Origin: DASZJY01 sp036260255
Lineage (GTDB): Bacteria; Actinomycetota; Acidimicrobiia; Acidimicrobiales; AC-14
Direction: 5' to 3'
Length of the DNA: 64,000 bases
NCBI GenBank assembly: GCA_036260255.1
Contig: DATAAF010000057.1
Coordinates: 1 to 64,000 of the forward strand
A program made the position numbers and the translations under genes. Positions within the stretch are counted from its first letter, which is position 1; every line of letters begins with the position of its first letter. This document shows, piece after piece, positions 25,590-33,676 of the stretch. The notes below the pieces were generated by a model, which made no database searches, was not told the DNA's origin, and was given only the letters and a program-made list of their open reading frames with translations.

Positions 25590-26621
25590 TCAGAGGAGGC
25601 CCACCTCCCGGAGAAGGGCCAGCGTCTGGTCGAGGGTGGCCAGGTCGGCCAGGTCGATGGCCGGGCTCTGGATCGTGGCGAGGGGCGGGGCGTCGGGGGG
25701 CGGGGCCACGCCGGCGACGAGGGGGTACTCGGACGTCTGCTCGGCGAAGAAGCGCTGGGCTGTCGGGGTCAGGAGGTAGTTCACGAAGCGGGCGGCGGCG
25801 CCCGGGTGCTCGGCCGACTTCAAGATCCCCACGCCGGCCACGTTGACGAGCGCCCCGGGGTCCCCGTCGGTCGGGAAGTGGTTGCGCACGACCACCTTGT
25901 CACGGCCCAGCTCCTTGACCAGCTCGTGCAGGTAGTAGTGGTTGACGAGGCCCAGGGCCACCTGCCCGTCGTTGATCGCCCGCACGATGGGCGCGTTGCC
26001 CTCGTACGCCTCGGGGTCGTTGGCCTTGAGCGCGAGGAGCCACTGGCGGGTGCGGTCCTCGCCCACCTGGACCCGCATGGCGGTCACGAAGGACTGGAAG
26101 GACGCGTTGGTCGGGGCGAACCCGATTCGGCCCTTCCACCTGGGGTCGGTGAGGGCGAAGACGCTGTCGGGCACCTCGTCCTCCGGCACCTGGCGGGGGT
26201 CGAAGGCGATCACCCGGGCCCGCCCGGACACGCCGACCCAGGTGTTGTCCCTGGCGCGGAACCGGGCATCGATCAGGCTCAAGGCCTCGGCCGGGGCGAC
26301 CTGGAGCAGCGAGCGCCGGGCGAGTGACCCGAGGGCGCCGGCGTCCTGGGACAGGAACACGTCCGCCGGCGACCGGTCTCCCTCCTCGGCCAGCTGGGCG
26401 GCCAGCTCGGAGCTCCCGGCGTAGCGCACGTCGACGTCGACGCCGGTGTCCTTGCCGAACTGCTCGAGGAGCGGGCCGATCAGGTTCTCGGCCCGTCCCG
26501 AGTAGACGGTGAGGCGGTCGTCGCCGGCTCCGCCGCCCTCTTCGGACGCCGAACCGCACGCACCTGCCAGCGCCGCCAGCAGCGCCGCCATGGCGAGCCA
26601 CCGGAATCGAGGTCGCGACAT
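25590..26621 (-). CDS. fbpA: Fe(III)-type ABC substrate-binding lipoprotein (FbpA-like)
   Basis: 343 residues. A lipoprotein signal (LAMAALLAALAGAC, lipobox LAGAC) gives a membrane-anchored extracytoplasmic protein. LTVYSGRAENLIGPLLEQFGKDTGVDV is the iron-binding-protein type opening of solute-binding family 1. NHYYLHEL supplies the paired tyrosines that bind Fe(III) in FbpA. GGAAGG precedes the ATG. A perfect 15-bp inverted repeat lies 16-48 bases upstream, so metal-dependent repression is likely. Confidence 0.88.
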   Translation of the reverse strand: MSRPRFRWLAMAALLAALAGACGSASEEGGGAGDDRLTVYSGRAENLIGPLLEQFGKDTGVDVDVRYAGSSELAAQLAEEGDRSPADVFLSQDAGALGSLARRSLLQVAPAEALSLIDARFRARDNTWVGVSGRARVIAFDPRQVPEDEVPDSVFALTDPRWKGRIGFAPTNASFQSFVTAMRVQVGEDRTRQWLLALKANDPEAYEGNAPIVRAINDGQVALGLVNHYYLHELVKELGRDKVVVRNHFPTDGDPGALVNVAGVGILKSAEHPGAAARFVNYLLTPTAQRFFAEQTSEYPLVAGVAPPPDAPPLATIQSPAIDLADLATLDQTLALLREVGLL

Positions 26622-26636
26622 CGCCTTCCTTTCGTT

Positions 26637-26669
26637 AGGTGTGCCGAAGAACCGTTCTTCGGCACACCT
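26637..26669. promoter_or_regulatory. Perfect 15-bp inverted repeat, likely metal-repressor operator
   Basis: AGGTGTGCCGAAGAA-CCG-TTCTTCGGCACACCT sits just upstream of the iron-binding-protein gene. The arms contain AGGTnTGCC-like halves reminiscent of DtxR/MntR-family sites. It could also fold in the leader RNA. Operator is favoured by its place before an iron importer. Confidence 0.6.
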
Positions 26670-26775
26670 TACTACCGGGCCCGGTGGGCCATCCGGTGCG
26701 AGGGTGCCATCCGGGCACCGGGAATCGGGCCGGGCCGGCGGTACCCTGGGGTGCGGACCGCAAAGGGGGATTTCG

Positions 26776-27594
26776 ATGAAGCTCGGGGTCGTAGGCAAGG
26801 GCGGGGTGGGCAAGACCACCTTGGCGTCGCTCATCTGCATGGAGTACGCCGACCGCGGCCGGCGGGTCGTGGCCATCGACACCGACTCCAACCCCAACCT
26901 GGCCATGAGCCTCGGCCTCGACGAGGAGACCGCCAACCACGCGCCCCTCGTCCCCCGCTCGCTGGTGGTCGGCCCGGGCAGCGGGAACCTCACGCCCGCC
27001 GCCCTGCTCGAGGAGTACGGGTTGCCCACGCCGGCCGGCGTGACGCTGCTCCACGCCATGCGGGTCGAGCAGGCGGGCGCCGGGTGCACCTGCGTCTCCC
27101 ACGCCACCGTCCGCAGCCTGCTCGGCATGGCCATGGACGAGCACGCCGACGTCACCCTGGTCGACATGGAGGCGGGGCTCGAGCACCTGAGCCGCTCGGG
27201 CGGAACGCTGGCCTACGCCGACGTGCTCCTCATGGTGATGGAGCCGACCCGGAAGTCGATCCTCACCGCCGCCCGCACCGTGCCCCTGGCCGAGGAGCTG
27301 GGCATCCCGCGGGTGTACGGCGTCGGCAACAAGGCCAAGCTGCCGGCCGACGCCGAGTTCTTCACGAGCGTCGCTGCCGAGTACGGGGTCCCCCTCGCCG
27401 GCATCGTCCCCTTCGACGCGGCCGTCCCCCAGGCCGACCGGGCGGGCACTCCGCTGGCCGCCGGCCAAGGCGACGAGGTCCGCGCCGCGGTCGCCCGGAT
27501 CATCGACGTGGTGGAGTCGGAGGACGAGCAGCGTGCCGCCCTCCAGCGCCAGCGGGACAACCTCCAGCGTCGGATCGCGCTTCTCCAGAGCTAG
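26776..27594 (+). CDS. CooC-like nickel-insertion ATPase
   Basis: 272 residues. Deviant Walker A GKGGVGKTT at 7-15 and DTDSNPNLAMSLGL show the MinD/CooC group of P-loop ATPases. A Cys-Thr-Cys at 104-106 matches the CXC metal-binding motif of CooC, which loads Ni into carbon monoxide dehydrogenase. The C-terminal 25 residues are a short coiled coil. An AAAGGGGGA site precedes the ATG. No Ni-CODH gene is in the window, so the client is unknown. Two hairpins follow the stop. Confidence 0.75.
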   Translation: MKLGVVGKGGVGKTTLASLICMEYADRGRRVVAIDTDSNPNLAMSLGLDEETANHAPLVPRSLVVGPGSGNLTPAALLEEYGLPTPAGVTLLHAMRVEQAGAGCTCVSHATVRSLLGMAMDEHADVTLVDMEAGLEHLSRSGGTLAYADVLLMVMEPTRKSILTAARTVPLAEELGIPRVYGVGNKAKLPADAEFFTSVAAEYGVPLAGIVPFDAAVPQADRAGTPLAAGQGDEVRAAVARIIDVVESEDEQRAALQRQRDNLQRRIALLQS

Positions 27595-27606
27595 CTCTTC
27601 GCCCTC

Positions 27607-27642
27607 GGAACCAGAGGTTCCTCGACGAGCTACATCGTCGAG
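27607..27642 (+). terminator. Tandem hairpins after the CooC-like gene
   Basis: GGAACC-AGA-GGTTCC (27607-27621) is followed at once by CTCGACGA-GCTACA-TCGTCGAG (27621-27642). There is no T-tract. A terminator or 3'-stabilising structure is likely from position. Confidence 0.4.
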
Positions 27643-28129
27643 CGGGTCAGTCCCCGACGTTCAGACCGCGGCGCCGTGGAGTGCCCTTTCGACGGCGTAG
27701 GCGCGGGCCACCGGAGGCGACGAGGCGGTGGGCGCAGCCGGGTTCCCGATCCGACGGGCCCGGACCGAGAAGCACGCCCCTCGACGGCCCGGGCTCGTTC
27801 CGCCGCATCCGGAGATCGAGCAACTGCGTTGCGGCTCTGGTTCCCCGTCACATCCCGAACGACGAGCCGCACTCACCGGGAACGCCCCAGCCGACGCGCC
27901 CCCGATGGCGAGGATCGCCGGAGCGGTCCGGCCGGGTGCTCAACCTGCGCGGGAGTCTATCGTGCCGCTCGAGAGAAGAGCATGGAGCGCGGTGATTTCG
28001 GTCACACGCGCCGAATGGCAAGCGGTCGTCGCCCCTCGTCGATCGCCCGTTTTCCCATCGGCGCGCGCCGGTCAGCGGCCGTCAATAGGCGAAATGGTCA
28101 CCTGGGCACGAGCGACGGCCGCCATGTCG
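27643..28129. other. Long stretch without a recognised gene
   Basis: About 490 bases between the CooC-like gene hairpins and the small membrane protein. Open frames exist on both strands, but none has a ribosome binding site, family motif or clean codon pattern. Base composition drops slightly. I see no RNA gene. Confidence 0.4.
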
Positions 28130-28297
28130 CTAGAACCAGCGGCGGCGACGGGGGACGGGCTCCTCGTAGACGACGTCGTCGTCGTAGACGGGCCGAGCCG
28201 GGCGGCGGTAGTAGCCCCGCCCGAGACGACCCCGCCCCAGACGACCAACGGCGGCGGCGATGAGGAAGATGATCAGGAGCAGCACCAGAAGTTCCAT
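28130..28297 (-). CDS. Small single-pass membrane protein (55 residues)
   Basis: MELLVLLLIIFLIAAAVGRLGRG opens with a 17-residue hydrophobic segment, followed by an Arg/Tyr-rich cytoplasmic tail (RGYYRRPARPVYDDDVVYEEPVPRRRRW). This layout is common in small actinobacterial membrane proteins. Function unknown. Confidence 0.5.
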   Translation of the reverse strand: MELLVLLLIIFLIAAAVGRLGRGRLGRGYYRRPARPVYDDDVVYEEPVPRRRRWF

Positions 28298-28478
28298 GCC
28301 TGGAGATTCCCCAACGCTGCGTCGCGGCAAACTCACGCTCCGTGACAGGGCGGGGCCCCGCGGCCCGGGAGTGCCGCGAGGCCCCTGGCAGCCCCCCTAT
28401 CCGCACGGAGGACCAGCGAGATGCGGGAGGGCTGCCTCGTCCCCCATCGGCGGAACCGACGGAAAGCTGTAGTTCCCG

Positions 28479-28682
28479 TCAGGCGGCGACAATGCGCTCG
28501 GCGATGGCGACGAAGAGGGCCCGGATCGACCCGCCCATCCACGTGAGGGCGGCCAGGCTGACCATGGCCAACAGCGAGATCAGGAGCGCGTACTCGACCA
28601 GCCCGGCGCCCCGTTCGTCGCCGCGCCACGGGCGTCGCAGGGGACGGACGGCGCCGTCGGCGCCGGCGTTGCAGCTCGACAT
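28479..28682 (-). CDS. Flp/Fap-type pilin-like protein
   Basis: 67 residues. DERGAGLVEYALLISLLAMVSLAAL is the Flp pilin signature: a cleavage site region before GLVEYAL and a hydrophobic helix. The ATG at 28682 is preceded by GAGG. No tad assembly genes lie nearby, so it is an orphan pilin gene depending on machinery elsewhere. Confidence 0.75.
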   Translation of the reverse strand: MSSCNAGADGAVRPLRRPWRGDERGAGLVEYALLISLLAMVSLAALTWMGGSIRALFVAIAERIVAA

Positions 28683-28801
28683 CATCCACCTCGTCCACGT
28701 TGAGCGAACGCCCGGCACGTGCAGGATCGGCGGGGAGCTCGAAAAGCTTGAAGCGGTCCTTCCGGCCCCCGGCGGCCTACTGTCCCGGGGGCGGAGGGGT
28801 G

Positions 28802-29941
28802 ATGAGCGACCAGCACGACAGCCCGGCCAGCGTGGCCAGCCGGCGCGAAGAGATGGCGGTCAAGCTGCGGTTGCTGCGCTCCTGGCTCGAACGCCACTCC
28901 CTCGAGGGCGTGCTGATCGGGTCGCAGGCCGGGTTCGCTTGGGTCACCGCGGGCGGCGAGAGTCACGTGTCGTTGGCCCAGGAGGCGGGGGCGGCGTCGG
29001 TGCTGGTCACCGTCTACGACGCCTTCCTCCTGTGCGCCAACATCGAGTTGGCCCGCTTCGGCGACGAGCAGGTGGCCGGGCTGGGGCTGACCCTCGAGGA
29101 GTGGCCCTGGCACGAGCCGGAGGGCGGCCGTGCGCTGCTCGAGCGCCTGTGCCGTCCCGACCGGGTCGTCTCCGACCTCGGCGCTCAGGGCCTGGCGCCT
29201 GCCCCGCCCGATCTCGCCCGTCTCCGGCGCACGCTGCTGCCGAGCGAGGTGGGCCGCTACCGCCACCTCGGGGCCGATGCCGCCGAGGCGGTGGAGACGG
29301 CGTGCCGGGCGGTGCGCCCGGGCGACAGCGAGCTCGACGTCGCCGCCCGGGTCGCCTCGGAGTGCCGCCGGCGCGACATCCTGGCCCTCGTCAACCTGGT
29401 CGGCGGCGACGGGCGCATCGACCGGTACCGCCACCCGCTGCCGACCACCCATCGGGTCGAGCGGGTCCTGCTGGTGGCCTTGACCGGCCGGCGCCACGGG
29501 CTCCACGCCTCGCTGACGCGCATCGTGGCCTTCGGCCCTCCGGATGCCGAGCGGGCGGCGCGCCACCGGGCGGTCGCCCGTGTCGACGCCCGCATGCTCC
29601 TCGAGAGCCGGCCCGGCGCCACCCTGGCCGAGGTGCTGGCGGCCGGGATCGAGCAGTACGAGCGTGAGGGTTTCCCCGGCCAGTGGCGGCTCCACCACCA
29701 GGGCGGGCTCACCGGCTACGCCGGGCGGGAGGTCTTCGCCACACCGTCCGCCGACCACCGCCTGCAGACCGCACAGGCGGTGGCCTGGAACCCCTCGATC
29801 ACCGGCACCAAGTCGGAGGACACCGCCCTCGTCACCGACGCCGGTCCCCAGCTGCTCACCCGTTCGCCCGACTGGCCACGGGTCACCGTCGAGCTGCCGC
29901 AGGGGGCGGTCGACCGCCCAATCCTGCTCTCCGGCGGCTGA
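28802..29941 (+). CDS. M24 (aminopeptidase P/creatinase)-fold protein, probably non-metallo
   Basis: 379 residues with the creatinase-type N-terminal domain and a pita-bread C-terminal domain (LLPSEVGRYRHLGADAAEAVETACRAVRPG, then HHQGGLTGYAGREVF). The two aspartates usually found in the D-x10-D metal motif are not seen: the equivalent strand reads VALTGRRHGLHASLTRIVAFG. It may be a catalytically different or inactive relative. ATG 28802 follows GGAGGGG. It is divergent from the pilin gene. Confidence 0.7.
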   Translation: MSDQHDSPASVASRREEMAVKLRLLRSWLERHSLEGVLIGSQAGFAWVTAGGESHVSLAQEAGAASVLVTVYDAFLLCANIELARFGDEQVAGLGLTLEEWPWHEPEGGRALLERLCRPDRVVSDLGAQGLAPAPPDLARLRRTLLPSEVGRYRHLGADAAEAVETACRAVRPGDSELDVAARVASECRRRDILALVNLVGGDGRIDRYRHPLPTTHRVERVLLVALTGRRHGLHASLTRIVAFGPPDAERAARHRAVARVDARMLLESRPGATLAEVLAAGIEQYEREGFPGQWRLHHQGGLTGYAGREVFATPSADHRLQTAQAVAWNPSITGTKSEDTALVTDAGPQLLTRSPDWPRVTVELPQGAVDRPILLSGG

Positions 29942-29997
29942 CCGGCCGGCGGGGCAGGCTCTACGCTCTCGGCCGTCCGTCGACCAGGAGGAACCGC

Positions 29998-30423
29998 ATG
30001 CGCCGTCGCACCATCGCCCCACTGGCCGCCCTCGCCCTCGCCGGCGTGCTGGCCGGCGCGTCGCCCGCGGGCGCCGTCACCCGGACGTTCACGGTCGTGA
30101 TGACCGGCGGCGAGGAGACGCCCGTCGGCGACCTCGACGGCTCGGGCGTCGCCCGTTTCACGATCAACACCGACACCAACCGGATCTGCTACGTGATCCG
30201 GGTGTCGGGGATCGCCCCGTCGTTCGCCGCCCACATCCACGTCGCCCCGCGCGGCGAGCCCGGCCCCGTCGTCGTGCCGCTGGCCTCGCCCACCCGAGGC
30301 CGCGCCTCTGGCTGCGTCACCGACGCCGACGCCGACGCCATCGCCTCCGACCCGGCCAACTACTACGTCAACGTGCACAACCAGCCGTTCCCCGGCGGGG
30401 CGCTGCGGGCGCAGCTGGCCTGA
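29998..30423 (+). CDS. Secreted CHRD-domain protein
   Basis: 141 residues. A Sec signal peptide (RRRTIAPLAALALAGVLAGASPAGA) is followed by one CHRD domain: MTGGEETPVGDLDGSGVARFTI, AHIHVAPRGEPGPVVVPL and YYVNVHNQPFPGGALRAQL. AGGAGGAA lies before the ATG, and a TACGCT -10 box lies at 29962-29967. CHRD proteins are extracellular and of unclear function in bacteria. Confidence 0.85.
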   Translation: MRRRTIAPLAALALAGVLAGASPAGAVTRTFTVVMTGGEETPVGDLDGSGVARFTINTDTNRICYVIRVSGIAPSFAAHIHVAPRGEPGPVVVPLASPTRGRASGCVTDADADAIASDPANYYVNVHNQPFPGGALRAQLA

Positions 30424-30460
30424 CCGGCGGCCCGCGGCCGGCCGCCGCCGGCCGTTCAGG

Positions 30461-30874
30461 TCAGGAGCGGCTCCGGCGGGTGGAGGCGGCCGTCGAGCGA
30501 CGCGTGCCGGTGCTGCCGCCGCCGGTGGCGCGGGCACGGGTAGTGGCCGGCTTGGTGGCGGTGCTGCCGCTGCGGCTCCGAGAGCCCGAGCTGCGCGCCC
30601 GCTTGGGGCGGGCCGGAGCCTCCGGCTCCTCGACAGCGCTCTCCTGGGCGACGGGCTCGGCGGGAGCGGGCGGCTCCTCCACGGCGGTCTCGGCCGTGGG
30701 TGCGGGGGTGGGGGCGGCGTCGTCGGCGGGCGGCTGCTTGCCGTGCAGACCACCGAGCAGCGTCCACGACTCCGGCGGCGGGTTCTTGCCGGCGCGGACC
30801 ATCGTCTCCCACTGCTCGGTCACCTCCCGCTCGATGTCCTGGACGTTGACCTTGCGGGGGAACAGTGATCTCAT
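30461..30874 (-). CDS. Small protein with basic Ser/Arg/Thr-rich tail
   Basis: 137 residues. The first 45 residues look like a folded helix (NVQDIEREVTEQWETMVRAGK, then PPPESWTLLGGLHG). An acidic Pro/Ala/Glu linker follows, then a C-terminal 45 residues very rich in Arg, Ser, Thr and Gly. The tail resembles nucleic-acid-binding tails. GAAGGA precedes the ATG. Function unknown. Confidence 0.55.
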   Translation of the reverse strand: MRSLFPRKVNVQDIEREVTEQWETMVRAGKNPPPESWTLLGGLHGKQPPADDAAPTPAPTAETAVEEPPAPAEPVAQESAVEEPEAPARPKRARSSGSRSRSGSTATKPATTRARATGGGSTGTRRSTAASTRRSRS

Positions 30875-31051
30875 GAGCGATCCTTCGTGAGGCGTAGGCG
30901 GACGGATGCGGCGAGCGTGGGGCGGCCGTGCCGCGGATTGACCGGAAGCTGAGCGCGGGCCCGCGAGATTTCCCGCGACGAATCAGTACCGGTACCGGTT
31001 CCATTGTCGCGTAGGGCTCGTTTGCCCGCCACCGAAGTCTTTTCGGCCGGA

Positions 31052-32734
31052 CTACTCGGGCGCTGAAGGGGGAGGGGCCGCATCACCCTCCCGGGGCGGC
31101 TCGAGAGGGGCGTACGGCGCACTCTCGGCCGGCGGCTCCTTCCACTGGTAGGGAACGAGGTCGGGGCCGACCCGGCGGGCGGGCCCGTCGGCGCCGGAAG
31201 CCTGGTGGTGGAACAGGTGAGCGGCGTACCAGATGACGACGTCCTGGCGCTCGACGGACTCGGCCGAGAGGTAGCCGTCGAGCTGGGCCCGCGAGAGCAG
31301 GGGATCGGTGGTGAACCCCTGGTCGTCGTCCACCTCGTCGGTGTGGTGACGCAGGATCCAGACGTCGCCGGCGCCGTAGTCGTCGGCCACGCCGTCGCCC
31401 TCACCGGGGACGATGGCGTAGCCCTGCGACGCCCTGATGTTGCGGATGCGCCAGTAGCGCCCGTGTGCAGGGTCGCGCCGGCGGCGTACCTCGTAGTGCA
31501 CGGTGTGCCAGTTGGCGGTGCCGAGGACGGGCGGGTCGTTGTACTCCTGCACGACGTTGCCGTCGGCCCCGAGCACGTCGAAGTCGAGCCGCCAGTAGGC
31601 GTGGTGGTCGTGGGCCGTGCAGGTGCAGGGGTTGCGGGCGGCGGTGGCACCGAAGCGCGGGCGGATGGTGCCGTCGGCGTGCAGCCGCCACTCGCACACG
31701 TACCGGTGCCAGCCGGCGTCCAGCTGGCTGACGATCACCAGCTCGTCGCCGTCGAGCCAGAGGGCGACGCCCCGGAAGTCGCCGTCGTCCACACCGCTCT
31801 CGAGCACCGTCTGGGGTGGCGACGAGCAGAGCCGGAAGCCGGGGACGGGGTCTTCGCCGCCGGCGGCGAAGCAGCTCTCCTGGTGCTGCCACGCCCGGAA
31901 CGCCGGACCGCAGCCCGCCTCGGCCCCCTCGGCGCCGTAGCGCAGGTTCACGATCGGGAGGTGACCCCGGTAGAGGACGCGCTGCGACTTGTAGTCGACG
32001 TTGCGGAGCTCGACCCCCGAGCCGTTGATCCCCGAGGAGGCCTGGGGGCGGACGACGACCAGGTCCCACAGCACGCCGTCGCCCCGCCGCACCCGGACAC
32101 GGGCCTGGCTGGCGCCGGCCGGCGGGGCGCAGCTCTGCCCGGGCGGCACGCCGCAGTCCGCCGTCGCGTGGGTGGGCACCCCGAGCACGTCGGTGAGCAC
32201 CTCGCCGTCGGAGGTGCGCACCCCGACGACGCGGTGCTGGGGCTGCGGCCCGCCGGTACGGACGCCGACGGTGACCACCCGCTCGACGGTGCCGTCGGGC
32301 AGCTCCACGTTGGCGAGCGGCGGCATCGGCCGGTAGGTCGTGACCTCGTCGCCCTCGAGGAGGTGGCGGTGGCGATGGTCGTCGCGCAGCACGGACACCG
32401 CCCAGGCGAACTCGTCGTCGGTCGGCGGCCACTGCTCGGCGGAGGGGACCAGCACGAGGTCGGCGGGGTCGTCGAGCGGCCCGTTGACCCTCACCGAGCG
32501 CCCGGTGACGGTGTCGTGCACGATCGTGAGGAACCAGGGGTCGTCGCCGTCCTTGTCGTCCACGTCGAACCCCACCATCCAGAGGTCGGAGGCGGGGAAG
32601 TGCTGGCGCAGCATCGGGTGGGCGAGGATCGCCCGCGACGCCCGGGCCATCGCCTGCTCCTGGCTGTCCTCCGAGGTGACCTCGACGGTCAGCGGGGCGT
32701 GGCCGTCCGGCTCGGTCGGCGCGGTGTCGGACAT
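31052..32734 (-). CDS. Copper-amine-oxidase-like protein without the TPQ motif
   Basis: 560 residues. VLYRGHLPIVNLRYG matches the conserved strand before the active site of copper amine oxidases, and CTAHDHHAYWRLDFDVLG resembles the copper-site H-x-H strand followed by RLD. The equivalent of the TPQ motif (Thr-x-x-Asn-Tyr-Asp/Glu) reads VIVSQLDAGWHRYVCEW and lacks the Asn-Tyr pair, so the quinone cofactor probably cannot form. No signal peptide is evident. It is likely a non-oxidase relative. Confidence 0.6.
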   Translation of the reverse strand: MSDTAPTEPDGHAPLTVEVTSEDSQEQAMARASRAILAHPMLRQHFPASDLWMVGFDVDDKDGDDPWFLTIVHDTVTGRSVRVNGPLDDPADLVLVPSAEQWPPTDDEFAWAVSVLRDDHRHRHLLEGDEVTTYRPMPPLANVELPDGTVERVVTVGVRTGGPQPQHRVVGVRTSDGEVLTDVLGVPTHATADCGVPPGQSCAPPAGASQARVRVRRGDGVLWDLVVVRPQASSGINGSGVELRNVDYKSQRVLYRGHLPIVNLRYGAEGAEAGCGPAFRAWQHQESCFAAGGEDPVPGFRLCSSPPQTVLESGVDDGDFRGVALWLDGDELVIVSQLDAGWHRYVCEWRLHADGTIRPRFGATAARNPCTCTAHDHHAYWRLDFDVLGADGNVVQEYNDPPVLGTANWHTVHYEVRRRRDPAHGRYWRIRNIRASQGYAIVPGEGDGVADDYGAGDVWILRHHTDEVDDDQGFTTDPLLSRAQLDGYLSAESVERQDVVIWYAAHLFHHQASGADGPARRVGPDLVPYQWKEPPAESAPYAPLEPPREGDAAPPPSAPE

Positions 32735-32743
32735 GGGCCCTTT

Positions 32744-33598
32744 CTAGCCGTACCCGCCGGACGGGTCCCAGCGGATGACCGCCGCCGGCAGGGACGCAAT
32801 GGGCGGTCGCAAGGCGCCGCCGGTCGTCGGCACCAGCCACGAACGGAGCAGGCCGCCCAGCTCCCGCCTGACCTCGGCCGTGTCGGGGAGCACAAGGAGG
32901 TCGCGGTAGTCCCGGACCGCCTCGGCGAGGGTGGCGAAGCGCGTGCGGCTGGCGACCTCGACGACTTCGACCTGGGGATCGATGCCGATCTCCCGGAGCA
33001 CTGCGACGGCGTCGAGCCACGTGGGCCCGGGGCGGCGGGGCGTGCCGTGGAAGTGGCGCCAGAGGGGGTCGACGACGGCGTCGGACGTGAAGGCGCCGAG
33101 GTAGAGGACGGCGTGGCGGCGAGCGACGGTGTCGAGGCCCCGTAGGAAGGCGGGGGCGTCCTCGACGATGGGCAGCACGTAGGAGGAGAAGGCCACGTCG
33201 ACCGGTGCGGTGTGCCGGGCGGCGTCCGGCCAGCTTCCTTCGACCGTCCGGACATTGGTCAGGCCCTGCCGCCGGACCTCGCGCCGGAGGATGGTGAGCA
33301 TGGCCCGGCTGGGGTCGAGGGCGACGACCTGGGCCACCCGCGGAGCGATGGCGAGGGCGAACCGACCGGGGCCGGAGCCGACGTCGAGCACCGTCGTGCG
33401 GGCTCCGCACAGCCTGCGCAGGCGGGCGGTAAGAGGGTCGCCCTCGGCCGTGCCCTCGAGGCGGGCGGCGAAGCGCTTGGCCCGGCGCTCCCAGTAGCGG
33501 GTGTCGGTCCGGTCATGGCCGCCGGAGAGCCGCTCGATCTCCTTCCGCCGCGCCCGGACGAGGGATCTCCAGCGCCTGGCCGCCGGTCCCATCGCCAT
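32744..33598 (-). CDS. Class I SAM-dependent methyltransferase
   Basis: 284 residues. TVLDVGSGPGRFALAIAPRVAQVVALDPS is motif I plus the acidic strand, and VDVAFSSYVLPIVED is motif II. ATG 33598 has GGGAGG about 12 bases upstream. It is divergent from the reductase operon, 78 bases away. A link to that pathway (for example handling methylated amines) is conceivable but unproven. Confidence 0.8.
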   Translation of the reverse strand: MAMGPAARRWRSLVRARRKEIERLSGGHDRTDTRYWERRAKRFAARLEGTAEGDPLTARLRRLCGARTTVLDVGSGPGRFALAIAPRVAQVVALDPSRAMLTILRREVRRQGLTNVRTVEGSWPDAARHTAPVDVAFSSYVLPIVEDAPAFLRGLDTVARRHAVLYLGAFTSDAVVDPLWRHFHGTPRRPGPTWLDAVAVLREIGIDPQVEVVEVASRTRFATLAEAVRDYRDLLVLPDTAEVRRELGGLLRSWLVPTTGGALRPPIASLPAAVIRWDPSGGYG

Positions 33599-33639
33599 CG
33601 AGGCCAGAGCCTCCCGCGAAACAGCCCCGCACGGGGCGA

Positions 33640-33670
33640 TTGCGCGAGGACTGGGGCAGCTGGCTAGCGT
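33640..33670 (+). promoter_or_regulatory. Candidate leaderless promoter of the reductase operon
   Basis: TTGCGC at 33640-33645 and TAGCGT at 33665-33670 are 19 bases apart. The -10 box ends 6 bases before the ATG at 33677, and no ribosome binding site is present. Confidence 0.4.
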
Positions 33671-33676
33671 CCGACC

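Noticed and set aside
30988..30999. ACCGGTACCGGT palindrome upstream of the 137-residue protein gene
   Set aside because: A 12-bp GC-rich self-complementary stretch without other promoter elements is weak evidence for an operator.
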